Part shown: positions 37,013 to 46,900 of the stretch, in pieces
How positions within the stretch are numbered: position 1 is the first letter of the stretch
How the letters are laid out: each line of letters begins with the position of its first letter
NCBI GenBank assembly: GCA_963757115.1
Contig: CAVWQV010000006.1
Coordinates: 558,001 to 622,000 of the forward strand
Length of the DNA: 64,000 nt
Source: CAVWQV01 sp963757115
GTDB taxonomy: Bacteria > Pseudomonadota > Alphaproteobacteria > Acetobacterales > Acetobacteraceae
Reading direction: 5' to 3'
The notes under the pieces: generated by a model
The model's input: the letters and a program-made list of their open reading frames with translations, nothing else
Database searches by the model: none
What the model was told of the DNA's origin: nothing
Translations under genes and position numbers: made by a program

Positions 37013-37317
37013 TGGCGCAGCGCGTTCTCGCGGTTCTCGCGGCGATCTTCCTGGTCGGTTCGGTCGGGCTTGCCACCTTGGCGCAGCCCGACCTGCCGCT
37101 TGGGCAGATGCTGTTCATGATGGATAGCGGCTTCATGAACGCGCTCGAAACGGGAACGAAGCAGCATCTTTCGTCCTGGGTGTGGAACGACGTCGAGGTG
37201 CCGCTGTTGGTTCGCCCGGCTTGGCTAATTCCAGCAGGCATTGGCATCGTCTGTGCGGGCCTTGCCGTGACCCTGATGCCGAGCCGTGGTTCGCCCCGAC
37301 CGCGACGCCGGAACTAG
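37012..37317 (+). CDS. Small two-helix membrane protein coupled to msrP
   Basis: This 101-residue protein starts at ATG 37012, overlapping the msrP stop by one base (TGATG), so it is translationally coupled. It has two predicted membrane segments (VLAVLAAIFLVGSVGLATLA and LIPAGIGIVCAGLAVTLM) with a soluble middle part that is rich in Trp/His/Met (MLFMMDSGFMNALETG, LSSWVWNDVEVP), and a basic C-terminus. I do not recognise the family. It is not MsrQ. It could anchor or serve MsrP, which is inference from position alone. Confidence 0.75.
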   Translation: MAQRVLAVLAAIFLVGSVGLATLAQPDLPLGQMLFMMDSGFMNALETGTKQHLSSWVWNDVEVPLLVRPAWLIPAGIGIVCAGLAVTLMPSRGSPRPRRRN

Positions 37318-37327
37318 TCGGACCGTG

Positions 37328-38437
37328 ATGCGCCGCATGGATAGGCTACCGATCCCGTTCCGCGGGTTGGTCAAACGCGCGCAATCGAAGGTGGCCAGGC
37401 CAATCGCTCCGTCCGGTCACGCTGGGCACGCACGGGTGCGCTACGGGTTCGATCGCCATTGGTGCGACAGCAGCGGCCTTTTCGTTGAAGGATGGCTGCA
37501 CCACCGGGACCACGTGATAGATCGCCTCGGCGTTGTCGCTGGCGACCAGACCTGCGTGATCGACAGCTTCCTGACCCGCCCGGGGCCGGCAACGAGTTTG
37601 GGGTTGCCGCCCAAGCACGACGCGTCCGGGTTCCGTGTCTACCTGCCGTGGCGGGCGTCCGATACCGTGTTCTTCGAAGTCGATGCGGGGGGCCACTCGG
37701 TGCAATTCCCGATCGAGTTGCCCACCGGCCCCATCCGGTCGGCTCCATGGTCGCACGCCGTCGATGCGCCCGTGCAAGCCGGCGTTTTCGGGACGCGGGA
37801 ACTGCATCTCGCGCACCAGACGATGGTCGACGAAGCGAATGCAAAAGGTCTGGCTGTGGCCGAAGTGGGCTCGCGCAATGTGAGCCCGGGCGCTGTGTCC
37901 AAACGAAATCTGTTCCCCGGGGCATCGCGCTATATCGGCGTGGATGTGCATGCCGCCCCAAACGTCGATGTAACTGGTGACGCGCACTTCCTCCATGAGT
38001 TGCTCGGTGAGGCAAGCGTCGACGTTGTGTATTCGGTCGCCGTGATGGAGCACCTTGCCTACCCATGGCTGTTCTCCGCCGCAGTGAACCGAACACTCCG
38101 CGGGGGCGGGCTGACCTTCCACGCCACCCATCAATCTTGGCCCACGCACGAGCAGCCCAACGACTTCTGGCGTTTTTCGGAAAATTCGATGCGGGTGCTG
38201 TTCGGGCCTGAAACGGGGTTCGAGACGCTTTACGCGGGGGTGCACAACCCGGCCTTCATTTATCCCGAGCTGCGCAACCAGAGCTTCGGCGACGTCCCGT
38301 TCAGCCCCGGCTATTGCGGCGTGTTCGTGCTAGCACGGAAAATCCGAGACCTGGCGACGGACGCAATACGCTGGCCCATCTTGAAAGACGCCGCCGAGGC
38401 ACGCGCCGAGCAGTATCCCCGGCCTGCTGCGCCCTGA
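37328..38437 (+). CDS. Class I SAM-dependent methyltransferase-like protein
   Basis: About 370 residues. The C-terminal half holds a degenerate Rossmann methyltransferase domain: VAEVGSRNVSPG (motif I region), YIGVDVHAAPNVDVTGDAH (acidic end of strand 2) and DVVYSVAVMEHLAYPWLF (motif IV-like). The N-terminal 150 residues are of unknown fold with RYGFDRHWCDSSGLFVEGWLHH. Such two-part proteins occur in glycan and O-antigen loci, but no glycan genes are adjacent. The start is uncertain; 37286, 37328 and 37337 are in frame. Confidence 0.75.
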   Translation: MRRMDRLPIPFRGLVKRAQSKVARPIAPSGHAGHARVRYGFDRHWCDSSGLFVEGWLHHRDHVIDRLGVVAGDQTCVIDSFLTRPGPATSLGLPPKHDASGFRVYLPWRASDTVFFEVDAGGHSVQFPIELPTGPIRSAPWSHAVDAPVQAGVFGTRELHLAHQTMVDEANAKGLAVAEVGSRNVSPGAVSKRNLFPGASRYIGVDVHAAPNVDVTGDAHFLHELLGEASVDVVYSVAVMEHLAYPWLFSAAVNRTLRGGGLTFHATHQSWPTHEQPNDFWRFSENSMRVLFGPETGFETLYAGVHNPAFIYPELRNQSFGDVPFSPGYCGVFVLARKIRDLATDAIRWPILKDAAEARAEQYPRPAAP

Positions 38438-38571
38438 CCTTGGCTGTTTCTGCCGTTCCCCATCCGTTCGTGCTTGCGCGAGGCGGGCATCCATGGAGTA
38501 GCATCGAGGGTGACGCTGGATCCAGGATCGGAGCGGCCCGGCCTCCCGGATGACGGCTCCTCTGACGCCGG

Positions 38572-39024
38572 CTACAACCCGAGCAGCCCGCGGGCAATCG
38601 CGATGACGCGATGCGCCTCGCTCCAAAGCGCGAACGGTCCCAGGGCGTCGAGCGACGCCCAGACCGCCTCCGACACGTCGGAACCGGGACGCGGGTCGCC
38701 TTTGATCCAGCGGGCGGCGAAGTCGATGATCGTGTAGTGGAACTGCACGCGGCCAGCCGGGTCGCGGCGGATCGTGTCCACGTTGGCGGCAAGGTGGAGG
38801 TCACCCACCGTCAGCCCGGTCTCCTCGGCGAGCTCACGCCGCGCGGCCTCCTCCGCGGTCTCGCCCAGCTCCTGCGCCCCACCCGGCAGGCTCCAGCTGC
38901 CGAGATTGGGCGGTTTGCCGCGCCGGACGAGGACCACCCCACCGGGCCGCAGTACGACGACCCCAATGCCGACGATCGGCCGTGCCGGATACTCTCGATC
39001 GGACGCAAGGCCGGTGGCGCTCAT
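38572..39024 (-). CDS. Nudix hydrolase
   Basis: This 150-residue protein has the complete Nudix box GGAQELGETAEEAARRELAEETGL (residues about 47-70), with the Glu residues that bind the metal. Nudix enzymes cleave nucleoside diphosphates linked to another group. The sequence REYPARPIVGIGVVVLRPGGVVLVRRG resembles the ADP-ribose pyrophosphatase-like or NUDT1-like group, without a fixed substrate. ATG at 39024 (MSATGLASD) fits the family better than the one 12 codons upstream. Confidence 0.9.
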   Translation of the reverse strand: MSATGLASDREYPARPIVGIGVVVLRPGGVVLVRRGKPPNLGSWSLPGGAQELGETAEEAARRELAEETGLTVGDLHLAANVDTIRRDPAGRVQFHYTIIDFAARWIKGDPRPGSDVSEAVWASLDALGPFALWSEAHRVIAIARGLLGL

Positions 39025-39141
39025 GCCCCGATCGAGCCAGAAGCGGCGCGCCACGTCCACCGCGCGTGCCCTCGTTTCCTGGCGCGTTGACGGGTCCAGC
39101 GCCGGAGCCGATTATTGAGTTTCGCACGAAGGAGCTCCGCG

Positions 39142-39921
39142 ATGAACTACATGGCGAGCGGCGTCGGCCGCGCGGCGATGACGGATGAGGAATGGCAGGC
39201 GCGGGTCGACCTCGCAGCGGCGCATCGGCTGGCGGTGATGCACGGGCTGAATGAGGGTATCTTCAACCACTTCACCCTGCGCGTTCCCGGCAAGCCCGGG
39301 CGCTACTATCAGATCCCGTTCGGCCTGCACTGGTCCGAGATCAACGCCAGCTGCTTCATGGAAGTGAGCTATGACGGCGAGCGGCTGGCCGGCGAGGGGG
39401 AGATCGAGCGGTCCTGCTACTGCATCCACGCGCCCATCCACCGCGACCTGCCGGGCGCCGCAGCGGTGTTCCACACGCACATGCCCTACGCGAGCGCTCT
39501 CGCGCGCCTGGAGGACGGGCGCATCCTGCCGATCGGGCAGACGGAGCTCGGCACCCTGGTCCACACGGCGTACGACGACCACTACGACGGCCCGGCCTTC
39601 GACCCGGCCGAGGGTGCCCGGCTCGCCCGCGTGATCGGCGACAAGACGGTGCTGATGATGGCCAATCACGGCGTCGGCGTCGTCGGCCGTTCAGTCGCCG
39701 AGGCGTACGACCGGCTCTACTATGTCGAGCGGGTCGCCCAGGTGCAGCTCTACGCGATGTGGACCAATCGTCCGCTGCGGCATCTGCCGGACGAGGTCGT
39801 CGAGAAGACCAAGGCTGGGATGAGCGGCGGACCGCGCTACGGCGGCCGGCGCGCGTGCGAGTGGCACTTCGACGCGCTCAAGCGGATCCTCGATCGCAAG
39901 GAGCCCGACTACGCCGAGTGA
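39142..39921 (+). CDS. Class II aldolase/adducin domain protein
   Basis: This 259-residue protein carries the zinc-binding pattern of class II aldolases: HTHMPYASALA near residue 115 and a later ANHGVGVVGRSVAEAY near residue 175. Metal ligands are three His in the usual places. It resembles the subgroup of adducin-like proteins with no proven aldol substrate. ATG at 39142 follows GAAGGAGCTCCGCG. It is followed by a luciferase-like gene 96 bases downstream. Confidence 0.9.
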   Translation: MNYMASGVGRAAMTDEEWQARVDLAAAHRLAVMHGLNEGIFNHFTLRVPGKPGRYYQIPFGLHWSEINASCFMEVSYDGERLAGEGEIERSCYCIHAPIHRDLPGAAAVFHTHMPYASALARLEDGRILPIGQTELGTLVHTAYDDHYDGPAFDPAEGARLARVIGDKTVLMMANHGVGVVGRSVAEAYDRLYYVERVAQVQLYAMWTNRPLRHLPDEVVEKTKAGMSGGPRYGGRRACEWHFDALKRILDRKEPDYAE

Positions 39922-40017
39922 GGGCAGGCCCTCAGTGCCAGCGCGTATTGCTCGTCATGGCGGCCGGGGCTTCGATGAGGTGCTGCCGGACGGTGAATGG
40001 CAGCTTTCGGGACAGCC

Positions 40018-41022
40018 ATGACGACACTTTCCATTCTTGACCTCGCTCCCGTGCCGGAGGGCGGCACGCCGGGCGACGCGCTCCGTCGCTCGCTTGACCT
40101 GGCGCGGCACGCCGAAGGCTGGGGCTACCGGCGGTTCTGGTTGGCCGAGCATCACAACATGGTCGGCATCGCGAGTGCGGCGACCGCCGTCGCGATCGGC
40201 TTCGTCGCCGGCGGCACGCGAACTATCCGGGTGGGGTCGGGCGGCATCATGCTGCCCAATCACTCGCCCCTGGTGATCGCCGAGCAGTTCGGCACGCTCG
40301 AGTCGCTGTATCCCGGCCGGATCGATCTCGGTCTCGGCCGAGCGCCCGGCACGGACCAGCTCACTTGGCGCGCACTCCGGCGCGGGGTCGAAGCGGCCGA
40401 TCGGTTCCCACAGGACGTGCTCGAGCTGCAGGCCCTGCTCGGGCCCGTGCAGCCCGGCCAGCGCGTGCAGGCCGTGCCGGGGGCGGGGCTCGAGGTGCCC
40501 CTCTGGATTCTGGGCTCGAGCCTGTTCGGCGCGCAGCTTGCGGCGATGCTCGGTCTGCCGTTCGCCTTTGCCTCGCACTTCGCACCGGAAGCGCTGCTGC
40601 CAGCGCTGGAGATGTATCGGTCCCGTTTCGAGCCCTCGAAGCAGCTGGATCGGCCCCATGCAATGGTCGGGGTAAACGTGGTCGCGGCAGATACCGACGC
40701 CGAAGCACGGCGGCTGTTCACCTCCGTGCAGCAAAGCTTCACCAACCTGTTCCGTGGCGCGCGCGGCATGCTCAGGCCGCCGATCGACGACATCGAGGCG
40801 TATTGGAACCCGTCAGAGAAGCGGCAAGCCAGCGCCATGTTGGCGTGCTCGTTCGTCGGCGCGCCGGGGACGGTGCGGGACGGTCTGGCAGCGTTCGTCG
40901 CTGAGACCGGAGCCGACGAGCTCATGGTCGCCGCCGCCATCTATGACCATGCCGCCCGGCTGCGCTCGTACGAGCTGCTGGCCGAGACACAGGCGGACGC
41001 GGGGCGGGCAGCGGCGGCCTGA
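40018..41022 (+). CDS. Luciferase-like (LLM) flavin-dependent monooxygenase
   Basis: This 334-residue TIM-barrel monooxygenase of the MsnO8 type has the typical start ILDLAPVPEGGTPGDALRRS, the RFWLAEHHNMVGIASAAT segment and the ending GTVRDGLAAFVAETGADELMV. It would use reduced FMN and oxygen. The natural substrate is unknown. The start at 40018 (MTTLSILDL) has GGGACAGCC before it and is preferred to the ATG 21 bases upstream. Confidence 0.9.
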   Translation: MTTLSILDLAPVPEGGTPGDALRRSLDLARHAEGWGYRRFWLAEHHNMVGIASAATAVAIGFVAGGTRTIRVGSGGIMLPNHSPLVIAEQFGTLESLYPGRIDLGLGRAPGTDQLTWRALRRGVEAADRFPQDVLELQALLGPVQPGQRVQAVPGAGLEVPLWILGSSLFGAQLAAMLGLPFAFASHFAPEALLPALEMYRSRFEPSKQLDRPHAMVGVNVVAADTDAEARRLFTSVQQSFTNLFRGARGMLRPPIDDIEAYWNPSEKRQASAMLACSFVGAPGTVRDGLAAFVAETGADELMVAAAIYDHAARLRSYELLAETQADAGRAAAA

Positions 41023-41074
41023 AACTGCCTGAACGATGCCGGGCGCAACGGAGAGCGGGAGCCCAGGAGCCGAA

Positions 41075-41522
41075 ATGGCGAGCGACTACGAGACTGACTT
41101 TGCCGCCTGGGCGGACGAGCAGGCCCAGTCGCTACGCGACCACCTAGCGGGCGGCAACCGGCCGGTGGATTGGGCGCATATCATCGAGGAAATCGAAGGA
41201 TTGGCCGCCTCTGATCGCCGTGAACTGCGGAACCGCCTCCGCACGGTCATGGTCCACCTTTTCAAGCTCCAATTCGGCCAGGATCCCGGCCCGCGCGCGG
41301 GTTGGGTCAGTGCGGTGAACGAACAGCGAAGCCAACTGGAAACCTTGCTCGACGACAATCGCTCGCTCCGCCAGGCAGGACATCGCAAAGTACGTCGGCG
41401 CGATGCTCGAGAGCGCCCGCGCCCTGGCGGCGAAGGATCTGGCTGCCTACGGCGACGCCGGCGCAGTGGACCCAGCGGCGACGTTCACTTCGGAGCAGGT
41501 GCTGGGAGATTGGCTGCCGTAA
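41075..41522 (+). CDS. DUF29 family protein, frameshifted
   Basis: The N-terminal DUF29 core is clear: YETDFAAWADEQAQSLRDHL, DWAHIIEEIEGLAASDRRELRNRL, LFKLQF. After about 41390 (LDDNRSLRQ) the frame changes. The right continuation, DIAKYVGAMLESARALAAKDL and the ending FTSEQVLGDWLP, is in the +1 frame with stop 41520-41522. One extra base near 41384-41392 explains it. ATG at 41075 follows GGAGCCGAA. It is the second DUF29 gene of the window. Confidence 0.8.
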
Positions 41523-41567
41523 GTTGTTGGCGCGTAACCTTCGTGGCAGGCAAGCGCAGGAAGCAGG

Positions 41568-43673
41568 CTACCCCGAAACCAGCGTCTTCATCGCCACATT
41601 CCGCTCGAACAGCCGCAGCAGCGACTTCACCGCGCGCCCGCGATCGCTCTCGAGCCGGGGGTCGCGCTCCAGCAGCACGGCGGCGTCCTGGTGCGCCATG
41701 TGCAGCAGATCCTCATGCTCGACGACATCGGCAAGCCGGAAGCCTGGTAGGCCGGATTGCTTGGTGCCGATCAGGTCGCCGCCGCCACGCAGTCGAAAGT
41801 CGGCGTCGGCAATCAGGAAGCCGTCCTCCGTGTCGCGCAACAAAGTGAGCCGGCGGCGCGCGGCGTCGTTCAGTGCGTCGTCGTGCAACAGCAGGCAAAA
41901 GCTTTCCGCGGCACCTCGTCCCACGCGGCCACGCAACTGGTGCAGCTGAGCGAGGCCGAAGCGTTCGGCGTGCTCCACCACCATCACCGTCGCCTCCGAC
42001 ACGTCGACGCCGACCTCGATCACTGTGGTTGCCACCAGCAAGCGGCTGCGACCAGCCGCGAAGTCGGCAAGTGCCGCGTCGCGTACGGCCGTCTCCTGCT
42101 GGCCATGAGCGAGACCCACGATATCGCCAAAGCGGTCGCGCAACAGCACGAAACGGGCCTCGGCCGCGGCCAGATCGACCGTCTCGCTTTCCGCCACCAT
42201 CGGGCAAACCCAATAGGCGCGATCGCCCGCGTCCAACTTGCGCGAGAGTGCGTCGAGCACGCCGCCGATCGTTGCCAATGAATGCAATGTTGTGCGGACC
42301 GGGCGGCGGCCGGGCGGCTTCTCGTCAAGCCGGCTCACGTCCATCTCGCCCCAGTCCGTCAGCAGTAAGGTGCGCGGGATTGGCGTCGCGGTCATGACCA
42401 GCACGTCGGTCCGCTCGCCCTTGTCGCCGAGCTGCACGCGCTGATCGACCCCGAAACGATGCTGCTCATCGATCACCGCGAGAGCGAGGTCGCGGTAGCT
42501 CACCGCCTCCTGGAACAAGGCGTGCGTGCCGACCACGAGCGGGATCGAGCCGTCGGCGAGCCCTCGCAACGTGCGCGCGCGAGCAGCACCCTTCACGGAT
42601 CCCGTGAGCAGCGCGACGGGTACCGGGCAAAGCCGGGACAGCGTGCGATGGTGCTGCTTGGCCAGCACCTCGGTTGGCGCCATCAACGCTGCCTGCGCTC
42701 CGGCTGCAACCGCATGAAGCATGGCGAGCACCGCGACCAAGGTCTTGCCCGCGCCCACGTCGCCTTGCAGCAGCCGGAGCATCCGCCGTGCCGAGGCAAG
42801 GTCGGCCTCGATCTCCCGGAGCGCCCGCGCTTGCGCATTGGTGAGCGTGACACCGGCGCGGAGGCGGGCGACCGTGGCCGGGTCGTCGGCCTCGTTCGGG
42901 ACGGAACCGCAGGGCCCGCCGGATCGGACCAGCGGCCGGCCCGGCCTCGCGCGGACCCGTCCGCGCACGATCGCCAGTGCTACCTGGTTTGCCAGCAGTT
43001 CGTCGTACGCAAGCCGGCGCCGGGGTTCAGGGCCCGGCGGCTCGGCGGGAGCTTGCACGGCGCGCAGCGCGTCGCGGAACGCGGGCCATCGCTCGCGCCT
43101 GAGCAGGGCGGGGTCGTGCCACTCCGGAAAGTTCGGTGCCCGATCCAGCGCCTGCGCCATCGCGCGCGCGACCTGACGGGACCAGAGCCCGGCGGTGAGC
43201 GGCCAGACCGGCTCGACTTGTGGCAGGCGCTCGCCCTCCGACACCTCCATGAGGTGGTCGGGGTTGGTCATGCTCAGCCGGTCGGCGAAGCGCTCCAGCC
43301 TGCCCGAGACCAGGAGACGCGCCCCGGGCCGCAGGCGGCTGTGCCCGCCGGGCCGAAAAAAAGCGAGTTCGGCGAACCCGGTCGCATCCCGGACCACCAG
43401 GCGCCACGGCTGGCGGGGGCGGACCGGCCGCTCGTGGCGCACCAACTCGACCTCCAGCGTGACGATGTGGCCCGGTTGCGCCTGGGCTATGGTCGGGCGC
43501 TCGCGGCGGTCGAGATAGCTCGCCGGCAAATGGAACAGCAGATCGAGCACTCGTTCACCGCCGCAGGCGCGCGCGAGCAGTGTCGCCAGTGCGGGGCCGA
43601 TGCCACGCAGGGAGGTCAGCGGCGCGAACACGGGAACGAGGGAATCGTGCTGCACGGCTGACACTCTAGACAC
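41568..43673 (-). CDS. recG: ATP-dependent DNA helicase RecG
   Basis: This 701-residue helicase reverses stalled replication forks. It has the N-terminal wedge/OB domain (VFAPLTSLRGIGPALA to LVSGRLERFADRLS), motif I LLQGDVGAGKT near residue 304, motif II DEQHRFGV near 400, motif III MTATPIPRTL, and the C-terminal helicase block with QLRGRVGRG. The RecG-specific DEQH box and the HQLRGRVGRG segment are intact. It is divergent from sdhE-mfd. Confidence 0.96.
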   Translation of the reverse strand: MSRVSAVQHDSLVPVFAPLTSLRGIGPALATLLARACGGERVLDLLFHLPASYLDRRERPTIAQAQPGHIVTLEVELVRHERPVRPRQPWRLVVRDATGFAELAFFRPGGHSRLRPGARLLVSGRLERFADRLSMTNPDHLMEVSEGERLPQVEPVWPLTAGLWSRQVARAMAQALDRAPNFPEWHDPALLRRERWPAFRDALRAVQAPAEPPGPEPRRRLAYDELLANQVALAIVRGRVRARPGRPLVRSGGPCGSVPNEADDPATVARLRAGVTLTNAQARALREIEADLASARRMLRLLQGDVGAGKTLVAVLAMLHAVAAGAQAALMAPTEVLAKQHHRTLSRLCPVPVALLTGSVKGAARARTLRGLADGSIPLVVGTHALFQEAVSYRDLALAVIDEQHRFGVDQRVQLGDKGERTDVLVMTATPIPRTLLLTDWGEMDVSRLDEKPPGRRPVRTTLHSLATIGGVLDALSRKLDAGDRAYWVCPMVAESETVDLAAAEARFVLLRDRFGDIVGLAHGQQETAVRDAALADFAAGRSRLLVATTVIEVGVDVSEATVMVVEHAERFGLAQLHQLRGRVGRGAAESFCLLLHDDALNDAARRRLTLLRDTEDGFLIADADFRLRGGGDLIGTKQSGLPGFRLADVVEHEDLLHMAHQDAAVLLERDPRLESDRGRAVKSLLRLFERNVAMKTLVSG

Positions 43674-43697
43674 GCTGCCCTATATGTCACCGCGCTC

Positions 43698-43982
43698 ATG
43701 AGCACGCTACCGCACCCCGAGCTTGACGCGCGGCGCCGCCGTCTGCTGTTCCGCGCTACCCATCGCGGCACCCACGAGAACGACCTGCTGGTCGGCGGCT
43801 TCGTGCAGGCGCGGATCGCTGCGTTCGCGGACACCGATCTGGACGCGCTGGAAGCAGTGCTCGAATTGCCCGACGTCGCGCTCGCCGACTGGCTCACAGG
43901 GCGCGCGCCCATCCCCGCATCCGTGGACAGCCCGATGCTGAGGGCGATCCGGGACGCATCTGCCTCGGTCTCGCGCACATGA
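43698..43982 (+). CDS. sdhE: Succinate dehydrogenase flavinylation factor SdhE
   Basis: This 94-residue protein promotes covalent FAD attachment to SdhA. The conserved RGxxE motif is present as HRGTHENDLLVGGF, and the ending ALEAVLELPDVALADWLTGRAP is the usual second half. It lies directly upstream of mfd with an ATGA overlap, an arrangement common in alphaproteobacteria. The start gives the family's normal length. Confidence 0.93.
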   Translation: MSTLPHPELDARRRRLLFRATHRGTHENDLLVGGFVQARIAAFADTDLDALEAVLELPDVALADWLTGRAPIPASVDSPMLRAIRDASASVSRT

Positions 43983-46900
43983 CCGCCCTCCCGGTCTTCG
44001 GAGCGCCCGAGGGGTTCGACGCCCTCCTGCTCGCGCGCCGACGGGCGGAGTTCGCCGGGCCCGTGGTCCACGTCGCCCGCGACGACGCACGGATGGCGCG
44101 GCTCGCCGAGGCGCTGGAGTTCTTCGCGCCGGAATGCGAGGTGCTGCGGTTTCCCGCCTGGGACTGCCTGCCCTACGACCGCGTATCGCCCAATCCCGTG
44201 CTGGTATCGGAGCGCATCGCCACGCTCGCACGCCTGCTGGAGCGCGCCGAGCGGCCGCGGATCGTTTTGACCACCGTCAACGCAGCCGTGCAGCGCGTGC
44301 CGCCCCGGGAGGCGTTCGAGGGTGCGAGCCTGCCGCTCCGCGTGGACGGCACAGTGCAGCCGGAGCAGCTCGCTCGCTTCCTCGAGGCGAACGGGTACGC
44401 CCGCGCGGCCACGGTGATGGAGCCGGGTGAGTACGCCATGCGCGGCGGTATCATCGACATCTTCCCGGCCGGGGAGCCCGATCCGGTGCGGCTCGACCTG
44501 TTCGGCGACACGATTGAAAGCATCCGCGCGTTCGATCCCAACACGCAGCGGAGCGAGGAGCGGCTGCGCGGCCTAACCTTGCGCCCGGTTTCCGAGGTGC
44601 CGCTCGACAAGGAAAGCGTCGGCCGTTTCCGCACCGCGTGGCGGGAACTGTTCGGCCCCGACGCGGCGCGCGATCCGATCTACCTCTCGATCTCGGAGGG
44701 GCGGCGGCATCCCGGAATGGAGCATTGGCTGCCGCTGTTTCACGAACGGCTCCAAACCCTGCTCGATTACCTGCCGGGCGCGTCCGTGAGCCTCGACCAC
44801 CAGGCGGAGGCCGTGCTGGCCGCGCGGCTCGAAATGATCGCGGACCACTATGCGGCGCGCAAGGCCGTGCCTCGGGAAGGCGAGGTGCCATATCGGGCGC
44901 TGCCGCCGGGGCGGCTCTACCTCGACCAGGGCGGCTGGGACGCGATGCTCGCCGGTGGTCCGCTGTTCACGTTCAGCCCGTTCGCCAAGCCGGAAGAGGC
45001 GGCGGGCATCGACGGTGGCGGCCGCCCGGGGACGGTGTTCGCCCAAGGCGGCAGTCAGGGTCCGAACGCGTTCGACCAGTTGCGCGCGCAGGCCGCCCGG
45101 TGGGCGGATGCGGGCCAGCGTCTCGTGATCGCCGCGTGGACCCGTGGCTCGCGCGAGCGCATCGCGCATCTTCTACGCGAGCACGGCTTCAAGGACGTCG
45201 CGACGGAGGAAAGCTGGGCGGCGGTGCGGCGCAAGCCGGCGGGCGCGATCTCGCTCGTGACACTCGGCGTCGAGCGCGGCTTCACCGCCGATCGCATCGC
45301 GCTTGTGGGCGAGCAGGATCTGCTCGGTGAGCGCATCAGCCGGCCGCCGCGCCGCCGCAAGCGCGCCGACCAGTTCATCGCCGAAGCAACCGAAATCGCC
45401 GAGGGCGACCTCGTAGTGCATCAGGATCACGGCATCGCCCGCTATGACGGCCTGGTGACGTTGCAGGTGAGCGGCGCGCCACACGACTGCCTGCGCCTGC
45501 TCTACGACGGCGACGACAAGCTGTTTCTTCCCGTTGAGAACATCGAGATGCTGTCGCGCTTCGGCAGCGAGGGCGAGGGCGTCGGGCTCGACAAGCTCGG
45601 CGGGGCGGGCTGGCAAACCCGCAAGGCGCGGATGAAACAGCGCATCCGCGACATGGCGGGCGAACTCATCCGTATCGCCGCCGCCCGGCGCATCCGCGAC
45701 GCCGCCAGCATGGCGCCGGCCGAAGGGGCGTGGGACGAGTTCTGTGCCCGCTTCCCGTTCGCCGAAACCGAGGACCAGTCCCGCGCAATCGCCGACGTGC
45801 TCGAGGATCTCGCTTCCGGCAGGCCGATGGATCGGCTGATCTGCGGCGATGTCGGTTTCGGCAAGACCGAGGTGGCGCTTCGGGCCGCGTTCGTGGCGGC
45901 GATGTCGGGGTCGCAGGTCGCGGTGGTGGTGCCCACCACCCTGTTGTCGCGCCAGCATTTCCGCACGTTTGCGGCGCGGTTCGCCGGACTGCCGGTGCGG
46001 GTCGCGCAGCTTTCACGCATGGTGCCGGCGAAGGAAGCCGCCGCCGTCCGCAAGGGCATCACCGATGGCTCGGTCAACATCGTCGTCGGCACACACGCGC
46101 TGCTCGCGAAATCCGTGCAGTTCGCCGATCTCGGCCTGCTGGTCGTGGACGAGGAGCAGCATTTTGGCGTCTCGCACAAGGAGCGCCTCAAGCAGCTCAA
46201 GTCGGACGTCCACGTTCTGACGCTGACCGCGACGCCGATCCCGCGCACCTTGCAACTGGCGCTCACCGGGGTGCGCGAGATGAGCCTGATCGCGACGCCG
46301 CCGGTGGACCGGCTGGCGGTGCGCACCTTCATCATGCCGTTCGACAGCGTGGTGGTGCGCGAGGCGATTCAGCGCGAGCGGTTCCGCGGCGGGCAGGTGT
46401 TTTGCGTTGTGCCCCGCATAGAAGACCTCGGGCGCATGGCCGAGCGGTTGCGCGAGATTGTGCCGGAAGCGCGCATGATACAGGCGCACGGGCGCTTGGC
46501 GCCTACCGAACTCGAACGGGTGATGACCGAATTCGGCGACGGGAAGTACGATATCCTGCTTTCGACCAACATCGTCGAAAGCGGGCTCGACATGCCGGCG
46601 GTGAACACGTTGATCATTCAGCGCGCCGACATGTTCGGCTTGGGGCAGCTTTATCAGCTGCGCGGGCGGGTCGGGCGCGGCAAGCAGCGCGGCTACGCTT
46701 ACCTCACCTGGCCACAAAGCCATCGACTATCGGTTGCGGCCGAGAAACGCCTGACCGTGATGCAGACCCTCGACGCGCTCGGCGCCGGGTTCACCCTCGC
46801 CTCACACGACCTCGATATCCGCGGCGCTGGCAACCTCCTCGGCGACGAACAATCGGGCCATATCCGCGAGGTCGGGATCGAGCTCTACCAGCAGATGCTG

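Noticed and set aside
38505..38562. Possible repeat with GTGACGCTGGATCCAGG near the Nudix gene
   Set aside because: The inner CTGGATCCAG is only a 10-base palindrome and no second copy was seen, so it was not called a repeat.
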